NCBI GenBank assembly: GCA_024648655.1
Contig: JAGGDZ010000419.1
Location: 1-19,810, forward strand
Source: Chloroflexota bacterium
Lineage (GTDB): Bacteria; Chloroflexota; Dehalococcoidia; Lucifugimonadales; JADFKI01
DNA: 19,810 bases
Direction: 5' to 3'
Shown here: positions 1 through 7,403 of the stretch, in pieces
How the letters are laid out: each line of letters opens with the position of its first letter
Numbering within the stretch: position 1 is the stretch's first letter
Translations under genes and position numbers: made by a program
The notes under the pieces: model-generated
Told to the model about the DNA's origin: nothing
Database searches by the model: none
Seen by the model: the letters and a program-made list of their open reading frames with translations, nothing else

Positions 1-197
1 CACTAATAGACTGATTTAATATGCACTAATTAAGTTGATCTGTCAACAGATAAACTGCAGAAAGTTGCAGGTTAACATTTATCAATCGTAATCGATAAGC
101 TGCCTCCTTTGTGAATAGGATTCTGAGTCTTTTGGCCGACCCCCTCTATTGGGAGGGTAAAGGGGGCCGGCCACGAGAAAGGGAAGATAATAGAAAA
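1..197 (+). repeat. Direct repeat, copy 1 (leader-like, possibly truncated by the window edge)
   Basis: This AT-rich stretch followed by a GC-rich hairpin recurs at 646-857 in the same orientation. In the best-aligned part (40-180 against 697-836) I count 8 differences in 141 positions, about 94% identity by hand. It holds a dyad (79-98) and a GC-rich inverted repeat (134-144 with 162-172). Copy 2 continues into imelysin-like coding sequence; copy 1 diverges near position 197 and has one extra G near 162 that shifts the short GTG-initiated frame. It looks like a duplicated promoter and 5' region of a gene. The copy may extend left of the window. Confidence 0.8.
79..98. promoter_or_regulatory. 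Dyad in repeat copy 1, candidate operator
   Basis: The 20-bp TTATCAATCGTAATCGATAA has arms TTATC/GATAA and inner AT/AT symmetry, 14 of 20 positions symmetric. It has the size and A/T-rich arms of a dimeric regulator site. Imelysins are commonly iron-regulated, so a Fur-like metal regulator is a reasonable guess, but it does not match the textbook Fur box and the regulator is unknown. Confidence 0.3.
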
Positions 198-645
198 CTC
201 TGAGTTGTAGCGACTCATATGTCAGCGAACACCGCTTTGAAACTATGTGCGCCTCGTCAACGCTGAGACGATATGCCTTTCGGTATGCTGTGTACCGTTC
301 TCTCTGTCCAGGGAGGTAATGGAATTTGCGAGTGCGTAGTCGATAAGAGGTTCGTCAAGATCCATCAGATAATCGGGAACTCCGCATCCGCAGTTGGTTA
401 TCTGAGGACTACGCGTAATTCCTCCTGGTGTGCATCCTTGTCCGACCGGAAGAATCTTTGGTATTCCCGCACCAATCCCAGATACTACGCCCCGGACAAT
501 ACTGCTTCTGCCATGAGAGCATTCCGCGGAGAGAGTCTCGTGAAATCGATTGCACCGTCTGTAGAGCTTGTCGCCCTTGCTGGATCGATGTTTTGTGATG
601 GCTAAACTGCACATTGAATACTCTCGAAAATTTGGCATCACTATT
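198..645. other. Unassigned 450-bp stretch between the two repeats
   Basis: Frames of 110 codons (plus, 273-605) and 132 codons (minus, 243-641) overlap here on opposite strands. Neither has a recognisable domain, and no convincing ribosome-binding site precedes either. The minus-strand translation is rich in Cys, Gly and Pro but matches no family I know. This may be decayed coding sequence or inserted DNA that separated the repeats. I see no transposase signature, tRNA or inverted-repeat ends. Confidence 0.4.
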
Positions 646-857
646 ACTAATAGGCTGAGTTAATATACACTATTAATATATACTAATTAAATTAAGCTGT
701 CAACAGGTAAACTGCAGAAAATTGCAGGTTAACATTTATCAATCGCAATCGATAAGCTGTCTCCTTTGTGAATAGGATTCTGAGTCCTTTGGCCGACGCC
801 CTCTATTGGGAAGGTAAAGGGGCCGGCCACGAGAAAGTGAAGTCGGAGATAATAGAG
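646..857 (+). repeat. Direct repeat, copy 2 (leads into the imelysin remnant)
   Basis: Second copy of the sequence at 1-197, same orientation. Its left part has about 13 extra bases (an additional TATTAATATA-like stretch near 670-685) relative to copy 1. Similarity stops around 857, shortly after the shared AGATAATAGA. The pseudogene frame opens inside it at GTG 768, so the repeat covers the upstream region plus roughly the first 30 codons. Confidence 0.8.
736..755. promoter_or_regulatory. Dyad in repeat copy 2, candidate operator
   Basis: TTATCAATCGCAATCGATAA is the counterpart of the dyad at 79-98. A single T-to-C change makes it more symmetric (16 of 20) with a central GC. It ends 12 bases before the GTG at 768 that opens the imelysin-like frame, where an operator would block transcription or translation. 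Confidence 0.35.
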
Positions 858-1299
858 GTCGAAAAGATAGTTGAAGTTGAGAAGGCGATGGGGCCGGTTG
901 ACATCGGCGCTCTAAAGACCGAGGTGGTCGCCAACTACGCCGACGGCGTACATGCCAGCTACGCGCGCAGCCTGGGTGCCCGGCGGCGGCAACTACTGAG
1001 CGGAGTTCATGCAGGACAATGACACCGCCATCACGAACATCATCACCGGCATCGGCGAGCTGAGCCGTGGCGAACTGGTTGGCGAGCGCATGACCGTGGC
1101 GTACGAAGCGCGGCCGCAGGAAGACGAGCACCCCTGCTTCTCGGACAATGCTGTGGACATCGTTGGCAACGCGCTTGGCATCCAGATGGTTCTGGAAGGC
1201 GACTACGGCACGGTAACCGGACCTAACTGGCGCGGAATGCAGCGACAGATGCTCCCGAAACAGAGGACAGCGCTCGCCCAAGGCTGGTGCTACCCATAA
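768..1299 (+). pseudogene. Imelysin-family (peptidase M75-like) pseudogene, internally deleted and frameshifted
   Basis: Two overlapping frames carry the two ends of an imelysin / iron-regulated protein A type gene. The first (768-1022, GTG start) has an EVEKIVEVEK stretch of the sort that follows the signal region in Chloroflexota secreted proteins, then VVANYADGVHASYARSL, which resembles the imelysin N-terminal helix. The second (1009-1299) has ITGIGELSRGELVGERM, then QEDEHPCFSDN and GNALGIQMV, the conserved C-terminal part of the family. The roughly 200 residues normally between them, including the GxHxxE motif, are absent. The halves lie in different frames with a stop between (997-999), and the C-terminus degenerates after GTVTGPNW. 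No good ribosome-binding site precedes 768. Imelysins are envelope proteins tied to iron uptake; this copy is probably non-functional. Confidence 0.7.
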
Positions 1300-1376
1300 G
1301 GGTTCCTGATTAACAGTTTCCGACAGTCACAAAATGGTCAGCTGATCCATCGGTGCATTACATCGACGGCGCGCTG

Positions 1377-2291
1377 CTAAGAGCCGGACAGCCAATCCCT
1401 GAGTGTCCGTATGTGGTCGGGTCGCGTGCCGCAGCACCCCCCAATTATCCGCGCGCCGCTCTCTTTCCACACCTTGGCGTAATTTAGGTACTGCTGTGGC
1501 TCAATAGCATCCGGCAGCGAAGATGGGCTGACGCTGCGGGGGAAATGAGCGTAAGCGCCGAAGGTTCCTGCCCAATTCTTACTGACTATCTCCAACCCCG
1601 GACCCGTGTCATCCACGGGGGTGTGCATTATGAACACCGCTGCTACATCCTTGTCCTTGATGGCATCCATAGCGTCTTGAAGGGACTCGTTCCCGTGCCT
1701 GTCTTGGATACCCAGGTAAAGCCCTTTGCCATCCCAGACTAGGGAGAGCCCGACCCATACCGGAAGCTCCAACTCTGCCGCTGCATCTATCACCGCCAGC
1801 GTATCGGATATCCGGACCAACATCTCGCCCACCACCACATCGGGGCCGCCCTTTGCCAACTCTCCCAGCTGCTCGCGGTAGGTATCCAGAGCTTTCTCAT
1901 AGGGCACGGGAACTTCCGCATGCGCTTTGGGGCGCATTGTAGATACGGAAGCCGCAATGACCACGGAGTCCTCCGTCCCGGTGGTCTTTCTTGCCTGCAC
2001 CGCCGCCTCCATCCCCAGCTTGTTCGCCTCGGCTACCTTGTGTTCGATGCCTCCTACTTCCAGCATGTCGCGCCCTGTGGCAAATGTGTTTGTGATGATA
2101 ATCTCGGCGCCCGCTTCTATGTATTCTTGATGAATGTCCTTCACCAACTCCGGATGGGTGAGCATCGGACCGCCTGACCATGTGGTGGAGCTTATCATCC
2201 CACGCCTCTCGATCTCCGAACCCATACCGCCGTCCATTAGTATCGTCTCTCCCGCTGCTATGCGGCGCTGCAATTTTTCGAAGTTGCTCAT
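1377..2291 (-). CDS. Homocysteine S-methyltransferase family protein
   Basis: A 304-residue TIM-barrel protein of the BHMT/MetH-N family, which moves a methyl group from a donor (S-methylmethionine, betaine or another methylated compound) to a thiol such as homocysteine. Family features seen are LMDGGMGSEIERRG at residues 18-31, the ITNTF segment near 66-70, and the C-terminal zinc motif GGCCGT with Cys286 and Cys287. The third zinc ligand, normally Cys in a GxNC motif, lies in FIMHTP where His223 occupies the expected place. The start is supported by AGGAGGG at 2296-2302, four bases upstream of the ATG. The gene stands alone, divergent from the hydrolase unit. Length is normal for the family. 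Methyl donor and acceptor cannot be read from sequence, so I give no symbol. Confidence 0.85.
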   Translation of the reverse strand: MSNFEKLQRRIAAGETILMDGGMGSEIERRGMISSTTWSGGPMLTHPELVKDIHQEYIEAGAEIIITNTFATGRDMLEVGGIEHKVAEANKLGMEAAVQARKTTGTEDSVVIAASVSTMRPKAHAEVPVPYEKALDTYREQLGELAKGGPDVVVGEMLVRISDTLAVIDAAAELELPVWVGLSLVWDGKGLYLGIQDRHGNESLQDAMDAIKDKDVAAVFIMHTPVDDTGPGLEIVSKNWAGTFGAYAHFPRSVSPSSLPDAIEPQQYLNYAKVWKESGARIIGGCCGTRPDHIRTLRDWLSGS

Positions 2292-2360
2292 ATTTCCCTC
2301 CTAGTGAAATCCGATTATGCAATTCAAGGCTAATCGAATCCGCAGTCGCCTTGGCAAGTC

Positions 2361-2369
2361 ATTATAGCA
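2361..2369 (-). promoter_or_regulatory. Extended -10 promoter for the methyltransferase gene
   Basis: The minus strand reads TGCTATAAT, a perfect TGn plus TATAAT extended -10 element, about 70 bases upstream of the ATG at 2291. No good -35 hexamer is visible, as is usual for this promoter type. Confidence 0.5.
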
Positions 2370-2730
2370 GGGGAATGGAAAAGATAGCGCTTTCATTCAG
2401 GTGGATGAATAAGCAGATTCACCCCATCCCTTTTCAGTAGGCTCAGGCAGGCTCTGATCTTTCCCGTATCAAGCCCGTATCTAAGGAGGAGTCACTTCCG
2501 TCACCTAGAAGCAAATGCCATCAATGGTAAATGGAAAATGGCTGTTGGAATCCAGATTGCCGATGACTTACAATTGAAGTCCGCCACGCGGCTCAACTCT
2601 AATTCAATAGATTGATCCATGTTGAAGTAGAAGCAGGGATATCTCCAATACAGATCTGGGCTATAGTGAAGTCTCCGGGCTGGGCAGCATAGCTCAGAAA
2701 TAATTTGCACTTGCACGGTGTACCGGCAGC
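2370..2730. other. Divergent intergenic region, little structure seen
   Basis: The space between the minus-strand methyltransferase promoter and the plus-strand hydrolase. A plus-strand TATAGT at 2662-2667 could be a -10 for the hydrolase unit, but I find no matching -35. A 103-codon minus-strand frame overlaps the hydrolase start and has no recognisable domain. No RNA gene, repeat or terminator is evident. Confidence 0.4.
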
Positions 2731-2743
2731 GAGGAGAGAACGC

Positions 2744-3694
2744 ATGACAATAGACCGCTCCACAGCTAAATTTCTGACGGAGATGGCTGAGGACGGTAGA
2801 AAGCCTATACACGAAAGCACGCCTCCTGATGCCCGCGCGTTTGCATCAAAGATCGCAGATCTTGCGGGGCCCGCGCCGGAAATGGTGCGTGTGGAGGAGC
2901 GTACTGTAGAGGGCGCGGACTGCGAAGCAACCCTTCGTATTCTGGTTCCTTTCGAGCGACCCCGTGGAGTTCTAGTCTATTATCATGGGGGTGGGTGGGT
3001 CACCGGCTCCGCGGACGAGTATGACACAGTAGCACGCAAGCTCGCGGAACGGACATCTTGCGCGATCGTCCTCGTGGAATACCGCCTTGCGCCGGAGTAT
3101 CGCTATCCAACGGCCGTAGATGACTCATTTATGGCGTTGGAATGGGTGGGGGAACACGTGCGCGAAATTGTAGGACAAGATGTGCCATTGATAGTAGCCG
3201 GTGACGGCGCCGGTGGCAACCTCGCTGCCGTGACGGCTATACGTGCCCGCGACCGCAATGGCCCATCCGTAGCGCTGCAGGTGCTTATCTACCCGGTAAC
3301 CGACGCAGACTTCGCTCGTCCTTCTTATTTGGATGCGGACAACGAACTGCTACTGACACGCGAAGCGATGATCTGGTATTGGAATCATTACCTGCCTGAA
3401 GGCTATCGGCGCAACGAGCCGGACGCATCTCCACTGCATACTGAAAATCTACAGGGACTTCCGCCGGCCGTTATCCTTACTGCAGAGCACGATGTCTTGC
3501 GCGATGAGGGCGAGGCTTACGCTGCGCGGTTAGAGGAGGCAGGTGTACCGACTAATCTCCAGAGATATGCCGGTCAAATGCATGGATTCTTTACGCTTCT
3601 GATGCTGCCGGGTAGCGAACTTGGTTTTCAGCAGGTTGTAAAATCAGTCAGAGCGTGTATTGTGAGAGCGCGCAGGGCTTCATCTACAGGGTGA
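2744..3694 (+). CDS. Alpha/beta hydrolase, HSL (hormone-sensitive lipase) type, with nucleophile Ser replaced by Gly
   Basis: A 316-residue HSL-family protein related to acetyl esterases. The oxyanion-hole motif HGGGW is at residues 81-85, EYRLAPE near 112-118, the acid Asp250 in AEHDVLRDEG, and the catalytic His280 in QMHGFF. The nucleophile elbow, normally GDSAGG, reads GDGAGG (153-158): codon 3206-3208 is GGC, so the serine is Gly155. Family knowledge says such a protein should not hydrolyse esters by the usual route; it may bind ligand, use another mechanism, or be decaying. The frame is open from 2705, but I choose ATG 2744 because GAGGAG at 2731-2736 lies seven bases upstream. It is followed 45 bp later by a Baeyer-Villiger monooxygenase, a common esterase partner. 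There is no signal peptide, so it is probably cytosolic. Confidence 0.85.
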   Translation: MTIDRSTAKFLTEMAEDGRKPIHESTPPDARAFASKIADLAGPAPEMVRVEERTVEGADCEATLRILVPFERPRGVLVYYHGGGWVTGSADEYDTVARKLAERTSCAIVLVEYRLAPEYRYPTAVDDSFMALEWVGEHVREIVGQDVPLIVAGDGAGGNLAAVTAIRARDRNGPSVALQVLIYPVTDADFARPSYLDADNELLLTREAMIWYWNHYLPEGYRRNEPDASPLHTENLQGLPPAVILTAEHDVLRDEGEAYAARLEEAGVPTNLQRYAGQMHGFFTLLMLPGSELGFQQVVKSVRACIVRARRASSTG

Positions 3695-3739
3695 AAACTG
3701 CCAGTTTCCTACCGAACGGCTAGCGCTAGGAGAGAAAAG

Positions 3740-5362
3740 ATGGCTGCATATGCACAGACACCTCCGGAATTTGACGCAGTAGTCATTGGGGCAGGCTTTG
3801 CGGGATTGGGCATGCTGCGGCGGCTGCGAGACGAACTAGGCATGTCCGTCCAAGTCTATGAGGCGGGTTCCGGAGTCGGCGGCACATGGTACTGGAACCG
3901 TTATCCTGGCGCGCGCTGTGACTCGGAGAGCTACGTGTACTGCTTCTCATTCTCGAAGGAGCTGCTTCAAGACTGGAACTGGAGCGGGAAATACCCCGAA
4001 CAGCCAGAGATCTTGAACTATCTCAACCATGTCGCTGACCGCTTCGACCTTCGTCAAAATATCCGGCTCAACACCCGTGTGACCTCTGCGAAATTCCTTG
4101 AGGACGCCAATTGCTGGCGGGTCGAAACAGACCGGGGTGACCGTACCACCGCGCGGTTCCTTATTACCGGCATAGGGTGTATCTCGGCCGGCAATGTTCC
4201 GGACATCGTCGGGCTAGACTCCTTTGAGGGAGACTGGTATCACACGGGAAGCTGGCCTCATGAAGAGGTCGATTTCGCGCGCAAGCGAGTCGCTGTCATC
4301 GGCACCGGTTCAAGCGGAGTGCAGGCGATACCCGTTATCGCCGAGCAAGCCGAGCGCCTGACGGTCTTCCAGCGAACACCGCAGTACACAATCCCCGCAC
4401 GACACGAAAACGTGGACCGCAGGTTTATAGAGGAAGAAGTAAAGCCCCGCTACGATGAAATCTGGGAGAAGGCAAGATGGTCAAAGGCCGGCTTTCCCGC
4501 AGATTACAGCGAGCGCTCGGCTTTGGAAGTCAGCGCGGAAGAGCGTATGCAAACATACGAGGACTTGTGGGCAAAAGGTGGGACTACGTTCCTGTACGGG
4601 ACATTCAACGACATCCGTACGGATAGGCGGGCGAACGATACTGCCGCGGAGTTCATCCGATCCAAAATCCGGGAAATAGTAAAGGACTCCGAGACGCGCG
4701 AGAATCTTCTCCCTACGGACCACCCATTCGGCTCAAAGCGTACGCTGATAGACACCAATTACTTCGAGACATACAACCGCGAGAATGTCGAGCTGGTCGA
4801 TATTCGCCACTCGCCAATTCAGGAGATATGGTCAAAGGGGATACGCACCGAGGACAAAGAGTTCGAGTTTGACATCATCGTCTTCGCTACCGGATTCGAC
4901 GCTATGACCGGTACTTTCTTCAAGATGGACATTCGCGGCAGAAACGATCTGTCCCTTAAGGAGAAGTGGTCCGAAGGACCCAAGACTTACCTTGGGCTGC
5001 AAGTCGCGGGATTCCCGAACATGTTCATGATAACGGGGCCAGGCAGCCCTTCGGTGCTCAGCAACATGCCGGTCTCCATCGAGCAGCACATCGAATGGAT
5101 ATCCGACTTCATCGAATTTATGCGCGAACAGGGTATCGAGACGGCGGAGGCGGACTCCGACGCGGAGAGCGCCTGGGTTTTCCATGTGAACGAAGTTGCC
5201 GAGCCAACAATGTTTATGCTGGCGAACTCGTGGTACCTGGGGGCGAACATTCCCGGGAAGCCCAGAGTGTTCATGCCTTATGCCGGTGGCGTCGGAACCT
5301 ACCGTGAAAAATGCAATGAGATCGCGTGCAACGGCTACGAAGGCTTCATCCTCTTGACTTGA
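3740..5362 (+). CDS. Baeyer-Villiger monooxygenase (FAD/NADPH)
   Basis: A 540-residue class B flavoprotein monooxygenase that inserts one oxygen atom of O2 next to a ketone, giving an ester or lactone and using NADPH. The FAD Rossmann motif GAGFAG is at residues 17-22. The family fingerprint FxGxxxHTGxWP is complete as FEGDWYHTGSWP (162-173), and a second Rossmann motif GTGSSG for NADPH is at 188-193. Asp61 in YPGARCD and Arg334 in PFGSKR match the active-site Asp and Arg of phenylacetone monooxygenase. ATGFD follows near 383-387. Length is typical. AGGAGAG at 3728-3734 supports the start. It probably shares a transcript with the upstream hydrolase, consistent with ketone breakdown. The substrate (cyclic, steroid-like or aryl ketone) cannot be told. 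Confidence 0.92.
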   Translation: MAAYAQTPPEFDAVVIGAGFAGLGMLRRLRDELGMSVQVYEAGSGVGGTWYWNRYPGARCDSESYVYCFSFSKELLQDWNWSGKYPEQPEILNYLNHVADRFDLRQNIRLNTRVTSAKFLEDANCWRVETDRGDRTTARFLITGIGCISAGNVPDIVGLDSFEGDWYHTGSWPHEEVDFARKRVAVIGTGSSGVQAIPVIAEQAERLTVFQRTPQYTIPARHENVDRRFIEEEVKPRYDEIWEKARWSKAGFPADYSERSALEVSAEERMQTYEDLWAKGGTTFLYGTFNDIRTDRRANDTAAEFIRSKIREIVKDSETRENLLPTDHPFGSKRTLIDTNYFETYNRENVELVDIRHSPIQEIWSKGIRTEDKEFEFDIIVFATGFDAMTGTFFKMDIRGRNDLSLKEKWSEGPKTYLGLQVAGFPNMFMITGPGSPSVLSNMPVSIEQHIEWISDFIEFMREQGIETAEADSDAESAWVFHVNEVAEPTMFMLANSWYLGANIPGKPRVFMPYAGGVGTYREKCNEIACNGYEGFILLT

Positions 5363-5387
5363 CACTTATGTGAACAAAGGATAAGTT
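5359..5387 (+). promoter_or_regulatory. Possible promoter of the transporter operon
   Basis: TTGACA at 5359-5364, overlapping the monooxygenase stop codon, is followed after 17 bases by TAAGTT at 5382-5387. The -35 is perfect and the -10 weak. The remaining leader of about 120 bases contains the palindrome at 5450-5462. Confidence 0.35.
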
Positions 5388-5449
5388 ACCTCCATAAAAT
5401 TAGCATATGACAATAACCTGCCGCTCGAATAGACATATCGCTCACTCTT

Positions 5450-5462
5450 AGAGTTTAACTCT
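5450..5462. promoter_or_regulatory. Perfect palindrome AGAGTT-T-AACTCT upstream of the binding protein
   Basis: Six-base arms separated by one base lie 45 bases upstream of the ATG at 5508. The position and symmetry suit a small repressor site, but the regulator is unknown and a site this short could arise by chance. Confidence 0.3.
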
Positions 5463-5507
5463 GGCTTATTGTCCTGAATTCGGATACCAATTGAGAAAGG
5501 AAGTGCC

Positions 5508-7394
5508 ATGATTGGATTGGGCGAAAAGTTGAGCTTCAGGTATTTGCTAGCATTCGCCGTGTGCGGGATGCTCCTGGTGGGGCTTGGGTGCGCTAGTCAG
5601 TCCGAGCCGGAAGCGCAAGCGCCAGCACCAACCGCGCCTGCCGCCGCCGCTCCCGCTGTGGCGCCTACTACCGCCCCCGCGTCTGCGCCCACCACTGCTC
5701 CGCCGTCTAAGCAGCCGGAAGGTGAGCTGGTAGTCGGCGTTCCACTGCTGCATCCTCTGGTACAGCTGCAAGAGAAGGACGCGAACGGGACGGTTGGGGG
5801 CCCAGGTACGGACTTCCAGATTTACGAGGGTATATTCCGCGCACAGTTTACGGAGCCGGGCGTCATTCCTTCTCAAGAGGAGTACGAGCCGGAAATTGCC
5901 GAGTCGTGGGAGATTGCTCCGGACTTCAACAGCGCCACGCTGAACATCCGTAAGGGAATCATGTGGCACAACGACTGGGGTGAGCTGAAGGCAGAGGATG
6001 TAGTTTTCACGTTTAACAACTCGTTCAAGGTCGGCTCGGTGAGCAACGCAGGTGAGCAGCTTTCGCCGGGACACAGGGAAGGTTGGGAGGTAATAGACGA
6101 GTACATTGCCAAGATGAATGTGGTCCCCGGCGAGTTCAGCCCGACCTGGGGAACGCTGCATGGAGGGCTTGGCTGGGACTCTACCTTTGGGATGACCTGC
6201 AAGCACTGCTTCGAGGAGATAGGCGAGAGCGCGTTCATATCCACTCCGATAGGAACGGGGCCTTATGTAGCCAAAAAATGGGTAGGCAACGATGAGGTTG
6301 AAGGCGAGGCTCAAATCGACCACTGGCGGATAGTGCCGAATATCAAGACTCTGAGGGTCTTCGAGATGCCCGAAGACGCTACTAGGGAAGCCGCCATCCG
6401 CACGGGTGAGGTTGCCATTACCAAGATTTCCGTAAAGAAGGTCGCGGGCATCATCGATGACACCAATGGCGTTGCCGTTCCGATGGGCTTGCCAAATCCG
6501 AATACCATATATTTCTCAGGCAACTATTGGGCGAAGGTATGCCCTGAGTGTGAAGAGATGGACCTGCTGAAGGAGCCTAGGCCGGGCTTCCTGCCGGATG
6601 ATGAGCATCCGTGGATTGGCAACCCGTTCGCCGATGGCTGCGACTATGACGCGATGTTCTCGTCCGTGCCGCCGCCCGACGGCTCAGTCTGCCCTGAGAT
6701 GGAGGGACCGCGCAAGGTGCGCTGGGCAATGTCTATGGCGATAGACCGACAGGCTATCGTGGACAATGTGATGGATGGCTTCAGCGACGTGGCATATACT
6801 GCTATGCACACGCAGTTCCCGCCGGGAGATCCGAACTTCCAAGAAGAGTGGACGGTGCCTTTCGACCCGGCGATGGCGCGCGAGTATCTCGCCGAAGCAG
6901 GCTTCTCGGACGGCTTTTCCGTGGTGTTCTGGGCAACTGAGAGCGTGCCGAACACATGGGATCCGGAACTTGCAGACGCGGTTGCAGAGATGTGGCGGGA
7001 GCACCTGAACTTGGATGTTACCGTTGACAAGTCACCTTATGCTTCGCGCAGGCCCGAGACCGTTACGAAAGAGATGGATGTGCCCTGGCTGCACGGTTGG
7101 GGTATGCCACCCGGAGGAACGAAAGCGCCATTCTTCTGCCCGACTCCGGGGCACCTAGGTGGGGCGGAGCTTCCGGCGGTGGTCTGCGACGTGAACTACG
7201 AGAACGACATCGAGCCGAACGTGGATAAGCGCATCGAGAACAGCATATACTTCCAGAACTACATGGCATACTGGCACATCAACGCTGCCGTAGCGACGGT
7301 AAAGAGTTTCTGGGTTCAATTGCCGGAAGTTAAGGAGTGGCATCCATACTGGGGCAGCAGCTTCAATAACCCGGCTACCGTAGTTATCGAATAA
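5508..7394 (+). CDS. ABC transporter solute-binding lipoprotein, family 5 (peptide/nickel type)
   Basis: A 628-residue extracellular binding protein. The N-terminus has a basic start, a hydrophobic core and lipobox LVGLGC with acylated Cys28. An Ala/Pro/Thr-rich linker (about 29-70) then extends the binding domain from the membrane. The mature domain opens with GELVVGV and carries the family pattern PEIAESWE, LNIRKGIMWHNDWG and LKAEDVVFTFNN. RWAMSMAIDRQAIVD (405-419) is the usual SBP_bac_5 helix. It is longer than many family members (about 530) because of the linker and of Cys-rich insertions: CKHC at 231-234, CPEC at 345-348, plus Cys378, 395, 544 and 560. AAAGGAAG precedes the ATG. It heads a unit with two permeases and should deliver a peptide-like or other small organic solute; the ligand is not predictable. 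Confidence 0.9.
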   Translation: MIGLGEKLSFRYLLAFAVCGMLLVGLGCASQSEPEAQAPAPTAPAAAAPAVAPTTAPASAPTTAPPSKQPEGELVVGVPLLHPLVQLQEKDANGTVGGPGTDFQIYEGIFRAQFTEPGVIPSQEEYEPEIAESWEIAPDFNSATLNIRKGIMWHNDWGELKAEDVVFTFNNSFKVGSVSNAGEQLSPGHREGWEVIDEYIAKMNVVPGEFSPTWGTLHGGLGWDSTFGMTCKHCFEEIGESAFISTPIGTGPYVAKKWVGNDEVEGEAQIDHWRIVPNIKTLRVFEMPEDATREAAIRTGEVAITKISVKKVAGIIDDTNGVAVPMGLPNPNTIYFSGNYWAKVCPECEEMDLLKEPRPGFLPDDEHPWIGNPFADGCDYDAMFSSVPPPDGSVCPEMEGPRKVRWAMSMAIDRQAIVDNVMDGFSDVAYTAMHTQFPPGDPNFQEEWTVPFDPAMAREYLAEAGFSDGFSVVFWATESVPNTWDPELADAVAEMWREHLNLDVTVDKSPYASRRPETVTKEMDVPWLHGWGMPPGGTKAPFFCPTPGHLGGAELPAVVCDVNYENDIEPNVDKRIENSIYFQNYMAYWHINAAVATVKSFWVQLPEVKEWHPYWGSSFNNPATVVIE

Positions 7395-7403
7395 TGATTT
7401 TCT

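Noticed and set aside
243..641. Minus-strand 132-codon frame between the repeats as a real gene
   Set aside because: No domain, no convincing ribosome-binding site, and an equally long frame lies on the other strand; kept only as unassigned sequence.
739..1281. Minus-strand open frame of 180 codons opposite the imelysin remnant
   Set aside because: Arg/Ser/Pro-rich with no domain; the plus strand carries recognisable imelysin motifs.
1377..2291. Naming the methyltransferase mmuM, bhmT or metH
   Set aside because: The family is clear, but the altered zinc ligand and lack of methionine-pathway neighbours do not allow a specific symbol.
4832..5365. Minus-strand open frame of 177 codons opposite the monooxygenase
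   Set aside because: Antisense to conserved monooxygenase sequence, with no family resemblance.
5547..6323. Minus-strand open frame of 258 codons opposite the binding-protein gene
   Set aside because: Arg/Gly-rich translation opposite the Ala/Pro linker, typical of antisense to GC-rich coding sequence; no domain and no ribosome-binding site.
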